From assembly GCF_009737085.1 (NCBI RefSeq), contig NZ_WOVL01000010.1, positions 62,001 through 126,000 of the forward strand: a DNA stretch of 64,000 bases. The letters run 5' to 3'. Below, one piece after another: positions 53,148 through 63,664 of the stretch (position 1 is the first letter of the stretch; each line of letters begins with the position of its first letter). The notes beneath the pieces were generated by a model, which was given only the letters and a program-made list of their open reading frames with translations, made no database searches and was not told the DNA's origin. Source of the stretch: Paenibacillus sp. NEAU-GSW1. GTDB lineage: Bacteria; Bacillota; Bacilli; Paenibacillales; Paenibacillaceae. The position numbers and the translations under genes are program-made.

Positions 53148-54755
53148 TTACAGTCGGGTCTGATCTTGGTGTTGTGCCTGCTCTTTATTAGGTAAAGCGC
53201 TCCATCTCCCGTTAATCCACGTAATCGTAAAAGAGATTGCGCCTAACAGAAGCAACGCCATTACTTTGTACAAGCTTTCTTGGCCGCTCAAATCCATAAA
53301 TATCGCTTTTATTGCGACGAACACGAGCACGACGGAACCAAACCATTTATACCATTTCTCTCTTTGGAAAGCCCCCCACAGAAACAGCAGAAGCGCATAG
53401 ATGCCCCACGTTACGGTAAGCGTAACGTTCATATAAACGGAAGGCGCATCAGGGAAATATTCAGTGAATATGTTCTCGATCTGACGCGACAGCAAGCCTC
53501 CGATGATGAAATGCGACAGCGCGGAGTAGACATTTGCAAGCACGCGATTAGCCGTTTGCCCGAATTCGTCGATGCGAAGCCTTGTTGCATAATAGAAGCC
53601 GATTGCGGCCAGCAAAACCCATGCGATCGCTCCCCAGTTTAAGAATGGAATATAGACGCCAAACCATTCGCCTCTCGGCGTGCTCCACGTAACCACATAC
53701 CAGTAAAGTCCGACGAAAAACCAGATCGACACCGAAAAGATGGTGGCAATAAGCCATTTATTGAACTGACCGAGAAGCACAAGCGCGACAGCAACGCCCC
53801 CCCATATATAAACGTTGACCAGAGGCTTAATTTCCATGCCGCTTCCTGCCTGATTAAGCGACAGAAGAATCAGGAACAATCCAACCGTCCAGTAGACGGC
53901 CGCAGCAACGTCTACTTTGAGGAGCAATCGGTTAACCACTGTGCCCGAGAGCAAAAATACGAAGCCGATCAGCGCAATCGGATAAGCGTAATGAAGATCG
54001 TTTTGCCAAATGAGCAGCGACCAAAAACCGAATAACACGCCGTTCGCGATGCCAAGATACATATCCAGCCCTTCAAAACTCCGTTTATTGTACCAAGACG
54101 ACACGAGGAAAGCGATCTGATAGAACAGGAACGCCGACAACGCATAACGAATCGCCATGCTCCATACGCCATCCAGCGACGGCTCGAAGTGAAAGAAATA
54201 TACGGCATACAATATCCAGGTCCCGCAAAAAGCGGCGATTCTCAGTTCCAGCCAACGTTTAACCACACTCAAATAGATAAAAGCCGCATTCATTACGAGC
54301 AAATAAAGAAACAAGGCGAATACTTGATCCGTTTCCGGACGCATCATAAGCGGAGAAATAATGCCGCCGGCCATTGAAATGTTGACGAGCAGTCTGGAAT
54401 GGTTCCGATAGGCGTACAAAGCAAGCACTACGGTAACTAGCCCCATACCGAGCAGCACCGTTAACGAATCGAGCAGTTCGTAATAGATGCCTGAAAACGA
54501 TATCGTCATGTAGAGTACCGATGCGGCGACACCCATTACGATTTGGCTGACTACCGCCCATTTCGGTTTGCTCGCCAGATTGTACCCTGCCGCAGCAAGG
54601 CCGGCGCCGACAAGCAGCCCGATCGCCATTTTCATCGAATCGGTCACCCAGCCTCTGTCAACTGTATATTGAAACAGTGTAATGAAAGCAACGAGCACGA
54701 ACAGGACGCCAAGCATCGAAGTCCAATACTTTTTCATCATTTCACCGAAATTCAT
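53148..54755 (-). CDS. DUF2339-type polytopic membrane protein
   Basis: A 535-residue protein with about 16 hydrophobic segments and almost no soluble domain, beginning MMKKYWTSMLGVLFVLVAFI and LFQYTVDRGWVTDSMKMAIGLLVGAGLAAAG, the pattern of the DUF2339 family. The ATG (54753-54755) follows GGAGGAG and overlaps the stop of the upstream YwaF-type gene by 4 nt (ATGA). Function unknown. Confidence 0.75.
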   Translation of the reverse strand: MNFGEMMKKYWTSMLGVLFVLVAFITLFQYTVDRGWVTDSMKMAIGLLVGAGLAAAGYNLASKPKWAVVSQIVMGVAASVLYMTISFSGIYYELLDSLTVLLGMGLVTVVLALYAYRNHSRLLVNISMAGGIISPLMMRPETDQVFALFLYLLVMNAAFIYLSVVKRWLELRIAAFCGTWILYAVYFFHFEPSLDGVWSMAIRYALSAFLFYQIAFLVSSWYNKRSFEGLDMYLGIANGVLFGFWSLLIWQNDLHYAYPIALIGFVFLLSGTVVNRLLLKVDVAAAVYWTVGLFLILLSLNQAGSGMEIKPLVNVYIWGGVAVALVLLGQFNKWLIATIFSVSIWFFVGLYWYVVTWSTPRGEWFGVYIPFLNWGAIAWVLLAAIGFYYATRLRIDEFGQTANRVLANVYSALSHFIIGGLLSRQIENIFTEYFPDAPSVYMNVTLTVTWGIYALLLFLWGAFQREKWYKWFGSVVLVFVAIKAIFMDLSGQESLYKVMALLLLGAISFTITWINGRWSALPNKEQAQHQDQTRL

Positions 54756-55429
54756 CTTATTTCTCCTCCTGATTTCTTGTTTTGAAACGGAATATTCGCC
54801 AGCCTCATAGCGGCCCACAACAACAGGCAAAGGCCAAACGCGACCATCTCCAGTTGAACCAAGTACCACGGCCATGGAGCAAGCCAGTCAAGCAGCGACG
54901 CTGTGGAAGGCTTGCGGGCAAGAAACATAAAATTAGTACCGGCAATACCATTGACGATTGCAGCGGGCACCGCCAGCGCCTGGAGCCAGACAAAGGCTCG
55001 CAGCATCGATTGGAAGCCAGGCCGGTAACCGTCAACGGCTGCCATGAACACACATACCGAAATGATGCATATATGCGCGATATAAAAATGGAAATAACGG
55101 AAATGCGGGTAGCTAACATCCAAGTTTGGCGTCAGCAGCGCTTGCATCGCGCCCAGAAGGCCAAGAAAAAAGACGATGTCGCCCAGCTTCCGCTTTCGTG
55201 TCACGAGAAACGCCGCAGACAGTAAAACCATCATGCTGCATAGCTGCAGCGGAAGCGAATGCACGCCCCAATCCCCTTCGATGATGTACCAGCATTGGAA
55301 TGAAACTTCACAGGCGATAAGCAGCGCGGCAAGCATATTGCTGAACGCGCTGTTAACCCTTTGCTTTCTTAGCGGCTTGCGGAGCAGAACGATTGCCGCT
55401 GCAATTGCGGCGGTCGCCAGCAATTCCAT
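54752..55429 (-). CDS. TIGR02206/YwaF family membrane protein
   Basis: A 225-residue protein with six to seven membrane helices. The segments WYIIEGDWGVHSLPLQLCSMMVLLSA, LTPNLDVSYPHFRYFHFYIAHICIIS and GTNFMFLARKPSTASLLDWLAPWPWYL (read in parts) are characteristic of the YwaF/TIGR02206 family. It is translationally coupled to the DUF2339-type gene. Function unknown. Confidence 0.85.
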   Translation of the reverse strand: MELLATAAIAAAIVLLRKPLRKQRVNSAFSNMLAALLIACEVSFQCWYIIEGDWGVHSLPLQLCSMMVLLSAAFLVTRKRKLGDIVFFLGLLGAMQALLTPNLDVSYPHFRYFHFYIAHICIISVCVFMAAVDGYRPGFQSMLRAFVWLQALAVPAAIVNGIAGTNFMFLARKPSTASLLDWLAPWPWYLVQLEMVAFGLCLLLWAAMRLANIPFQNKKSGGEIR

Positions 55430-55485
55430 TGCCGATCCCTCGCTTTCCTTATCGTTCTATATGCTCAATTTAAAAGTTTGACGGC

Positions 55486-55515
55486 AAAAAAAATAGTACC
55501 AACTTCAGTTGGTAC
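55486..55515 (-). terminator. Intrinsic terminator of the two-component operon, containing the stop codon
   Basis: GTACCAAC / GTTGGTAC stem followed by TATTTTTTTT on the minus strand; the response-regulator stop codon (55505-55507) lies in the loop. Confidence 0.88.
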
Positions 55516-56227
55516 CATCGCTGTTGCGGCCGCATTCTCCGTCTTTCTGGAACAAGCCCATCGCCTTCACCTCGCGGGCTGCTTCCTTCGAACCGTTAAA
55601 CGGCAATTTTTTCAACAGATTGTTGATATGGTTTTTGACTGTTCGAACCGACACAACCAGCTTGTCGGCAATTTGCGTTTGCGTATAGCCCTCATCGATG
55701 AGCTCTAACAGTTGAAGCTCGGATGGCGTAATTCTGTCGCTCATTTTTTTCGCTTCAAACTCCCGCTCCAGCCGCTTCAGCCGCCGGAACTCTTCGCGCA
55801 TTTGCTCGGCCGCTATGGCGCTGATCGGCGAAGCGCGCCGGGCTGCCGAACGGATCGCATCGGGCAGCGCCTCGAAATCGGATTTGATTTGATAGTCGAT
55901 TGCTCCCGCTTGAAAAGAGCTGATAATGAGCTCCTTTTCCTCCATAGAGGTCAGCATTATCACTCTCGCTCCGGTCGCGAGCGCGGCTGCTTCCGCTAAT
56001 CGAATGCCTTCCGGCTGTCCCTGCAGCATAATATCCATTAGCATGACATCCGGTGGGCCAGTCATTGTTTGGCCAATTGCCGCTTCAGCATCTTCCGGCC
56101 GGCTTGCCGTAAAGACTAGCTCGAAATCAGGCTGTCCCTTTAAATACGCCGTTAGTCCGCGAAGCCAATCCGGATCGTCCTCCACAATCGCGATTCGAAT
56201 CTTCTCACCGGGATTTCTCTCATCCAT
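55505..56227 (-). CDS. Response regulator, NarL/LuxR type
   Basis: A 240-residue regulator. The receiver domain (residues 8-130) has the acidic pair in IVEDDPDW, the phosphorylated Asp in VMLMDIMLQG, the Thr/Ser switch in VIMLTSMEE and Lys in DYQIKSD. A linker coiled coil follows and a LuxR-type helix-turn-helix (about 168-225, ITPSELQLLELIDEGYTQTQIADKLVVSVRTVKNHINNLLKKL). It overlaps the end of the histidine kinase gene by 8 nt, forming a two-component pair. The target genes are unknown. Confidence 0.93.
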   Translation of the reverse strand: MDERNPGEKIRIAIVEDDPDWLRGLTAYLKGQPDFELVFTASRPEDAEAAIGQTMTGPPDVMLMDIMLQGQPEGIRLAEAAALATGARVIMLTSMEEKELIISSFQAGAIDYQIKSDFEALPDAIRSAARRASPISAIAAEQMREEFRRLKRLEREFEAKKMSDRITPSELQLLELIDEGYTQTQIADKLVVSVRTVKNHINNLLKKLPFNGSKEAAREVKAMGLFQKDGECGRNSDGTN

Positions 56228-57683
56228 TCGCTCGATCTCCTTCTATCGCCTGGCCCTGTGACCGGCTGCTTCCGAGGGAGCCTTTCGCATCAGCCAGAGC
56301 CGCCCGAACCGCTTTCTTGCGAAATACAAGCTGGATGGCGGTTCCTTCCCCTCGTTTGCTCGTCAGCTGTAAATTGCCCCCGTGCTTTCTCATTACATTG
56401 TATGCATAAGGCAATCCAAGACCGAAATTGGCGCCGTCTCCTCTTTTCGTCGTATAAAACGGTTCCAGCGCCTTTATCGCCTGCCCGCGGGTCATCCCCG
56501 GACCGGTATCGGCAATTCGCACAAGTATTTCCCGCTTCGCTTCCTTCATTTCAACAGTCAATTCTCCTTCTCCGCCCATCGCTTCCAGCGCGTTATTGAT
56601 CAGGTTCGTCAGCGCTTCGGCAAGCTGGGCACGATCGATCTCGACCTTCCAGCCCTCAATCAATAGAACCCGAAGCTGAACAGCGCCAAGCATTGGCGTG
56701 AACGACTGCAAATGGGATGCGATAAATTCGCCAAAGTCGACGGCAGCGGTGCGAAGCTGCAAATCCTCGGTTCGATGATGAACCCTATAGATCATTTCCT
56801 GAATGTGCCGCGACGTATTGAGCACCGTTTCAACGTCTGCAAGGAGCTCCGGTTGATTCGTCGCAATCGCATGCGCCTTCATCTTTTCACCGAACAGCCT
56901 TAACTTTCCAACATCGTTTTTGATCGCATGGTTCAGTATGGCAGTCCCGGATGTAACGGCGCGAAGCGTCGTATCGAGTCGGCGCCGTTCGATCAAAATC
57001 CGCACGCCAAGAAATCCGTATGTAAACATGCCTATTACAAAAATGGTAACGCCAACGCCTACAAACCACGTATTGTATACCCACATACGCAGCAAGCCAA
57101 AGCTCGGCAGCACATAGCTCATTGTCATGCTTAGAAGCACCGTTGGGAGAACCGCCATGCACACGATAATATGCTTTCTCGTCTGCGATGCAAAACCGTT
57201 CCGTTTAAGCAGTACGTTAACCGTTCCGAACAGCATGTAGGGCACGGTCCACCACACGATAATGTTATGGGATACAGGACGAACTTCGTTGTAGCCGGGG
57301 GTAAATATTAAACAAAGCGCAATCGGCAGAAACAACAGCAAAGGCAGCCCGATGCCGAGTTTGGACAGCTTGCCGATCGGCCTGTACGAAAGCGCAAACA
57401 TCAGAAATGTGAACGGCAAGCCGTAATAGGAAGTCAGTGAGGATGCCGCTTGAATCATATACAGCAGCTGCTCGGCCGTTTCGCTCGTGCCTGGATTGGC
57501 GAGCTTTACGTACGGAATGAGCGTTCCGTCAATAACGGCCGCGAACGCCCCTGCGCCGCCGGTGAACGCCACGCCGCTCAGCCAGCGGTTCGTCGCAAGC
57601 CGCGGATCGGATAAGAGCAATATAAGGCCGACGATCCATAATGCAATCAGTACGAATAACATTTTGAGCAGTCCTTTCGTCAC
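56220..57683 (-). CDS. Sensor histidine kinase with multi-pass N-terminus
   Basis: A 487-residue kinase. The N-terminal 240 residues contain seven membrane helices, a 7TM-type sensor without a large extracellular domain. The H box is unusual (SGTAILNHAIKNDVGKLRLF, His in LNHAIKND), followed by the HATPase_c domain: N box EALTNLINNALEAM, G1 ADTGPGM, GLGLPYAYNVMRKHGGNL. The start is GTG (57681-57683) or the ATG seven codons later with AAAGGA upstream. It pairs with the response regulator downstream. Confidence 0.9.
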   Translation of the reverse strand: MTKGLLKMLFVLIALWIVGLILLLSDPRLATNRWLSGVAFTGGAGAFAAVIDGTLIPYVKLANPGTSETAEQLLYMIQAASSLTSYYGLPFTFLMFALSYRPIGKLSKLGIGLPLLLFLPIALCLIFTPGYNEVRPVSHNIIVWWTVPYMLFGTVNVLLKRNGFASQTRKHIIVCMAVLPTVLLSMTMSYVLPSFGLLRMWVYNTWFVGVGVTIFVIGMFTYGFLGVRILIERRRLDTTLRAVTSGTAILNHAIKNDVGKLRLFGEKMKAHAIATNQPELLADVETVLNTSRHIQEMIYRVHHRTEDLQLRTAAVDFGEFIASHLQSFTPMLGAVQLRVLLIEGWKVEIDRAQLAEALTNLINNALEAMGGEGELTVEMKEAKREILVRIADTGPGMTRGQAIKALEPFYTTKRGDGANFGLGLPYAYNVMRKHGGNLQLTSKRGEGTAIQLVFRKKAVRAALADAKGSLGSSRSQGQAIEGDRANG

Positions 57684-57749
57684 AACCAGTCCTATTTAAC
57701 ATATAGCGGACCGTTATCATCGTCAAGCATGCATTGCCGAGCGTAACGC

Positions 57750-57790
57750 AAAAAAAGAACTCGCTGCGAGATTTACGCGTTTGCGAGTCC
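57750..57790 (-). terminator. Intrinsic terminator of the DUF6081 gene
   Basis: GGACTCGC / GCGAGTTC stem (one G-U pair) with an 18-nt loop, followed by seven T on the minus strand. Confidence 0.75.
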
Positions 57791-57812
57791 TTAATAAGCT
57801 TCCTATAGATCC

Positions 57813-58541
57813 TTACTCTGTTACTGTTATCGTAATTGGAGAATATTCGCCAATGACCGTCTGGCCATGCACCGACACGCTGCCTTCAGGCGTTAAATCT
57901 TTCTCGGTCATAATGCCAAGAGCAACCGTAAACTGATTGAACTTGACCGGCACGCCTTTCTCCCGGCGCACTTCGCGTCCGTTCACATAAAATACGATTT
58001 CATCCTCGGAACGATTGTACGTAATTTTGTACGTATTGAATTCACGGGCGTTAAAGTCGGTATCCTCTTTAAAAATGCAGAAGAACCGCGTTTTGTCCGA
58101 TTCCGGAACCGGCACGCCCGGGAACGGAAGCACTGCGTATACGCTCGCATATTTGTCATTGCCTGCAAAGAAATCAAGCGCGCCGCCTGTAGTGAAATCG
58201 AGCAGATTCAGCGAAACATAGCCGTCGTACAAATCGCCGGGAGCCGTATTCTGCGAACGGGCGCGAATTTGCAGCTCAAAGCTGATTTCGCCTTGCTCCG
58301 GCACTTGTACCGGCTCGGCGGAGTAATACATATGTTTAGCGTTGTCGAGAATTTGCACTTTATCATGGCTGCGGCTAAGCGGCGCTCGCACATATAGGAT
58401 GCCGTTGCGCACAATAACGACCGCATCCGGCTCGCGGTATTGCCAGAACGAACCGTCAGGCAGCTTAAAGCCGCCGATTGTCCATACTTTCCCTTCGTCG
58501 AGAATCGTATCAAAATCGCCAAGTGTCCATTGTTTTGCCAT
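57813..58541 (-). CDS. DUF6081 family protein
   Basis: A 242-residue beta-rich soluble protein (MAKQWTLGDFDTILDEGKVW at the start, GGFKLPDGSFWQYREPDAVV, KHMYYSAEPVQVPEQGEISF, YDGYVSLNLLDFTTGGALDF). It fits the DUF6081 family and looks like a jelly-roll/lectin-type fold. No signal peptide. It has a terminator behind it and lies 37 bp from the prenyltransferase gene, with which it may be co-transcribed. Function unknown. Confidence 0.75.
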   Translation of the reverse strand: MAKQWTLGDFDTILDEGKVWTIGGFKLPDGSFWQYREPDAVVIVRNGILYVRAPLSRSHDKVQILDNAKHMYYSAEPVQVPEQGEISFELQIRARSQNTAPGDLYDGYVSLNLLDFTTGGALDFFAGNDKYASVYAVLPFPGVPVPESDKTRFFCIFKEDTDFNAREFNTYKITYNRSEDEIVFYVNGREVRREKGVPVKFNQFTVALGIMTEKDLTPEGSVSVHGQTVIGEYSPITITVTE

Positions 58542-58578
58542 CGTTATTCCTCTCCTCCTGATGAATTTATTCGTATTG

Positions 58579-59496
58579 CTAGATCAGTCCTTGCACGATT
58601 AATGCGGCAATCATAATGATACCGCTGCGGATCGTCGCTTGAAGCGAACCGCCCATTAGAGGCAAGTACGCCGGCGACGGATTCGTCTCCGTTAGCTTGC
58701 CGTACACCTTGTTAAGCGGCCAGATTGTCAGCAGCGCCAGCAAAGCATAGAACGGGAGCGCCCCGAAAATGACGCATACGATTAGTGCTGTATAGGCGAG
58801 CAGCATGAGCGACCTCGAGAATTGCAGCGCACGGCGTTCGCCCCAAACGACGACCAGCGTTCTTTTGCCGGCTTGCTTGTCCGCTTGCCAGTGCAGGAAG
58901 TGGTGATTGAACAGGATCAGTGTCGTTAACAACCCAATAGGCAGCGAAAGAAGCAGAGCACGGTAATCCAGATGCGAGGTTTGCACATAATAAGCGCCGG
59001 CTACCGGCAGTACGCCGAAAGAGAGCAATATCGCAATCTCGCTATACCCTTTTCCCCGATAGCCGAAGCGGATCGGAGGCGCGACATAGAAATAAGCAAG
59101 CAGCGCGCCCAGCACGCCGAACACAAGCACCATCCAGCCGCTAATGATGGATAAAATAATGCCGCAGGCCGCAGCGACTGCGAAAAGCCCCCACGTAACG
59201 GCCGCAAACGTTCGCAATTGCCAAGTTCCGTTCGTCAAATAGCCGGAATTCGTCGAGATGGCGCCTTCCGTCGACTTCGCGGCTTCGTCTGTTCCGTTAT
59301 AATAGTCCCATAAGTCATTAATCATATTCGAGAATAAATGAACGGCGGCCGACCCGATTAAAGTTAATAGAAATAAGCCAAAATGGAATGCACCGTCCCA
59401 TACAAAAGCGCCCAGCGCGCCCAGCGCGACGGGTATAAGCATAACAGGCAGCACTCTCGTTCGAGCCGCCTTTTTAAATTGCGTCAATCGTTGCAT
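58579..59496 (-). CDS. UbiA/MenA-type prenyltransferase
   Basis: A 305-residue integral membrane enzyme with about nine helices. The first aspartate-rich motif is NMINDLWDYYNGTDEAAKST and the second lies in WQADKQAGKRTLVVVWGERRA, placing it in the UbiA superfamily close to MenA (1,4-dihydroxy-2-naphthoate polyprenyltransferase). The ATG at 59494-59496 follows GAGGGGAACAGG. No other quinone genes are in the window, so the acceptor substrate is uncertain. Confidence 0.82.
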   Translation of the reverse strand: MQRLTQFKKAARTRVLPVMLIPVALGALGAFVWDGAFHFGLFLLTLIGSAAVHLFSNMINDLWDYYNGTDEAAKSTEGAISTNSGYLTNGTWQLRTFAAVTWGLFAVAAACGIILSIISGWMVLVFGVLGALLAYFYVAPPIRFGYRGKGYSEIAILLSFGVLPVAGAYYVQTSHLDYRALLLSLPIGLLTTLILFNHHFLHWQADKQAGKRTLVVVWGERRALQFSRSLMLLAYTALIVCVIFGALPFYALLALLTIWPLNKVYGKLTETNPSPAYLPLMGGSLQATIRSGIIMIAALIVQGLI

Positions 59497-59611
59497 TTCC
59501 TGTTCCCCTCTGTTTATTATCGCATCGTACAATGGTCGTCCACTCCTAATTGAACCACTCTAAAATCGGCGAGTCAACAGCAAGAAAAGGGCGAATGCTT
59601 CAAATAATGAC

Positions 59612-59647
59612 AAAAAAGGACGGCCCGATTTGTCCGGAACCGTCCTT
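59612..59647 (-). terminator. Intrinsic terminator of the GntR-ABC operon
   Basis: AAGGACGG / CCGTCCTT stem with a 16-nt internal region, followed by six T on the minus strand (the T tract overlaps the stem end). Confidence 0.85.
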
Positions 59648-59652
59648 AGTAC

Positions 59653-60396
59653 CTATAACTGAACTCGCTTGTTCAGCAGTTTAATTATTGAATAAAAAAT
59701 CAGCACTGCTGCAACCAGTTGAATGAGCGAAGATCCCCAAGTTTGCGTCGTCCATAGATCAAACTCCATCGTTACATTTTCGGATGTAGAATTGATTTGG
59801 GTGATCTTACCATTCACGTCGCTTTTGTAAATCAAATGCTCAAGCCACGAAATGAACAGTTGAATGCCAAAAAATGTTGCGATGCCAAGCCATGGACCAA
59901 GCTTTTTACGGTAAACCGACTTCGCGATCGTAATAGCAAAAAAGATGACTAAGACCATGAACAACAGATTCCATAGGCTAAGAAATATGCCTCCGGCAAC
60001 GTTTGTCAGCGTCACTAGCAAAGGATCGAATGCGAGCTCATTCACTGCATCATACAGCAGAATATAACCGTAAACGGCCGCTCCAAGCACGATAAATCCG
60101 AGTAAGCCCCACACGAGCGGCGACAGCACCGTCCAGCCGCCCGATACAGGCAGCAGCCGCCGGCTGTAAGAAGAAATATTGCTCGCGTAGGTTTTGCACA
60201 TGAGAAAGATGTTGGCTGCGCCAAGCCATGCAAATCCAAGCATGCTTAGCACGAACAACAGCTCTTTGCTCCACTGCGGGCGGCTGCCTCCGAACAAAAG
60301 CAAAGCTTCAACGATAATAAACACGGCAGCGACCCCAATAATGACAGAGCTGTTGCGTTTCCAATCATACTTCATTATTTTCAGCAAATCGCTCAT
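59653..60396 (-). CDS. ABC transporter permease (YtrC/D-like)
   Basis: A 247-residue membrane protein with six helices (about 17-36, 45-66, 85-110, 130-160, 165-185, 222-240), the layout of ABC-2 type permeases. Its start overlaps the ATPase stop by 4 nt (ATGA). Together with the ATPase and the GntR regulator it forms a ytr-like exporter cassette. Substrate unknown; in Bacillus such systems respond to cell-wall-active antibiotics. Confidence 0.82.
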   Translation of the reverse strand: MSDLLKIMKYDWKRNSSVIIGVAAVFIIVEALLLFGGSRPQWSKELLFVLSMLGFAWLGAANIFLMCKTYASNISSYSRRLLPVSGGWTVLSPLVWGLLGFIVLGAAVYGYILLYDAVNELAFDPLLVTLTNVAGGIFLSLWNLLFMVLVIFFAITIAKSVYRKKLGPWLGIATFFGIQLFISWLEHLIYKSDVNGKITQINSTSENVTMEFDLWTTQTWGSSLIQLVAAVLIFYSIIKLLNKRVQL

Positions 60397-61094
60397 GACT
60401 CGGAATACACCTCCTTGAAAAGCTCTCCAACGCTTTTGCCGCGCTTCTGCCTAATATCCTCAACGCCCTCATGCAGAACAAGCTCGCCGCTGCGAATAAA
60501 GACGACTTCGTCAAAAATGCGTTCTATATCGTTGACAAGATGTGTGGAAACGAGAATACAGCTGTCTTCGCTATAGTATTGCAAAATCGCATCCAATATT
60601 TTGTCGCGGGCGATCAGGTCAACGCCGCCGATCGGTTCGTCAAGCAAGTAAAGCTTTGCATTTCTCGAAAGCGCCAGCGTCAATTGCAGTCTTTCGTTCA
60701 TTCCTTTTGAAAGCGAGCCGATCCGCTCGTCGCCTTTCAAATTCATGAACGCAAGCATTTCACGTGCTTTAGCTGTGTCAAAGTCGGAGTAGAAATCTGC
60801 GTAATATTGAACTGCGTCTCCCGCCTTCATCCAGCTTTCGGTCAGCGGCCGGTCCGGCAAGAAGGAAGTAAGCGCCTTCGTTTGCAGTCCCGTCGCCTTT
60901 CCGTCAACCTGGATGGTGCCTGATGATGGCTGCAGCAATCCGGCAGCCATTTTCATCAATGTGCTTTTGCCGCTGCCGTTGCTGCCGAGCAATCCGACGA
61001 TTTTTCCGCCGCCAAGCTCAAGGGACACATTTTTCAAAGCTGCCTTCGATCCGTAGTTTTTCGATACAGATGAAAGTTTCAACAAGCTGCTCAC
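60393..61094 (-). CDS. ABC transporter ATP-binding protein (YtrB-like)
   Basis: A 233-residue ATPase: Walker A LLGSNGSGKSTLMKMAAGLL, Q loop near FLPDRPL, degenerate signature SLSKGMNERLQL (usually LSGGQ; LSKGM is common in the YtrB/antibiotic-exporter group), Walker B LYLLDEPIGGVD and H switch VSTHLVNDIE. The start is GTG (61092-61094), overlapping the GntR stop codon in GTGA. Confidence 0.92.
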   Translation of the reverse strand: MSSLLKLSSVSKNYGSKAALKNVSLELGGGKIVGLLGSNGSGKSTLMKMAAGLLQPSSGTIQVDGKATGLQTKALTSFLPDRPLTESWMKAGDAVQYYADFYSDFDTAKAREMLAFMNLKGDERIGSLSKGMNERLQLTLALSRNAKLYLLDEPIGGVDLIARDKILDAILQYYSEDSCILVSTHLVNDIERIFDEVVFIRSGELVLHEGVEDIRQKRGKSVGELFKEVYSES

Positions 61095-61480
61095 TGCTTT
61101 CCACTCCCCTTTGCATCGCTGCCAGTCACCGCTTCGGCAACAATCGAAACGATGTCATTGCTTTCGAAGCCAAGCTCCTTCATGCCTTGCACGAAACGAT
61201 CCAGCAAATCGCCAGCCATCTCTTTCTTAATGGTCATTATGGTCGCCTCCTCGCTCGTTACATAGCGGCCAAGACCTCGTCTTGTCTCGACTATGCCTTC
61301 CCGCTCCAGCTCTTGAAACGTTCGCTGAATCGTGTTCGGGTTAATTTGCAGCTCGGCTGCAAGCTCCCGTACCGAATCGATCTTATCGCCCGGCTTCAGC
61401 TTCCCGACAATAATTTGCCGCTTCATATAGTTCATAATTTGCAAGTATATCGGCTGATTGTTGTCAAATGTCATCGTCAC
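61091..61480 (-). CDS. GntR family regulator, YtrA subfamily
   Basis: A 129-residue repressor: winged helix-turn-helix (about 10-75, PIYLQIMNYMKRQIIVGKLKPGDKI, SVRELAAELQINPNTIQRTFQELEREGIVETRRG) and the short C-terminal dimerisation helices typical of YtrA, which lack a ligand-binding domain. The start is GTG (61478-61480), 10 nt after AAGGAGG; a TTG three codons earlier sits too close to that site. It is the first gene of the operon and probably represses it. Confidence 0.92.
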   Translation of the reverse strand: MTMTFDNNQPIYLQIMNYMKRQIIVGKLKPGDKIDSVRELAAELQINPNTIQRTFQELEREGIVETRRGLGRYVTSEEATIMTIKKEMAGDLLDRFVQGMKELGFESNDIVSIVAEAVTGSDAKGSGKQ

Positions 61481-61548
61481 AATGGGCAATCCTCCTTCTT
61501 ATTCGCGGTAGATGGCGCGGGCTAAATGCGCTGCGTGTGCCATCGTGT

Positions 61549-61574
61549 TAGTGTTATAGTTGAATAGTACACTA
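61549..61574 (-). promoter_or_regulatory. Candidate YtrA-type operator
   Basis: An inverted repeat TAGTGT-N14-ACACTA lies about 70 bp in front of the GntR gene, with TATAAC inside it as a possible -10 on the minus strand. The B. subtilis YtrA operator is AGTGTA-N13-TACACT; here the arms match but the spacing is one base shorter. Confidence 0.6.
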
Positions 61575-62069
61575 GTAAATGGAGAAAGTAAAGCCTATTT
61601 TTCACTTTATTTTACAAATTGAGAATGGGGACTATCCTCTGTAATACTTCGGGTGAGTCGTAGCGCGGGAATTACAGGTATGTATGATCGAGGCGAGCAT
61701 GAAAGATAGTCTGTGCAGCTAATCGGGAGTTCGACCGTTAGAGTGCGGCCGGTTTCGGAGTTTGCATGATATCGTTGCCCGTTGGCCAGATTCGGAGTTT
61801 GCGAAGCAGCTTCGCTCATTAACGAATACATTTGCGCTATCTCCAGCCATTTAGTTCGATATCCTAAAAGTACGAAGGCAAGTTCGCTTTTAAAGAACTT
61901 GCCTTCCCCATTAGCGAAATATGGTGCTCTAATGCCAATCTGCCTCCGTAAAACGGTCCATTTAGCGAATATCGATTCTTTATTTTGCGAAGCAGCTTCG
62001 TTAACGCCTTGAGATACGGTTCATTGGTTGAGTCTTCAGTTGGACGGCGTTGACTGCAACAGCGGAATA
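61575..62069. other. Repeat-rich intergenic region
   Basis: No gene recognised. It holds a perfect 12-bp inverted repeat GAAGGCAAGTTC / GAACTTGCCTTC (61874-61906, 9-nt loop, no T tract), the palindrome GCGAAGCAGCTTCG twice (about 61800-61813 and 61987-62000), and TTCGGAGTTTGC twice (about 61757 and 61793). The sequence has the look of decayed short repeats. Confidence 0.6.
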
Positions 62070-62071
62070 CA

Positions 62072-62113
62072 AATTAAAAAAGACGGTTCAGAATTGCTCC
62101 TGAACCGTCTTCA
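62072..62113 (-). terminator. Intrinsic terminator of the beta-glucosidase gene
   Basis: A perfect 12-bp stem AAGACGGTTCAG / CTGAACCGTCTT, 8-nt loop, six T on the minus strand. Confidence 0.93.
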
Positions 62114-62127
62114 TCAACCGCAGCGTG

Positions 62128-63624
<1,497 letters not shown>

Positions 63625-63664
63625 CTACTCTCAACATGACTCGAATGACGTTGTGGTGACTTTA

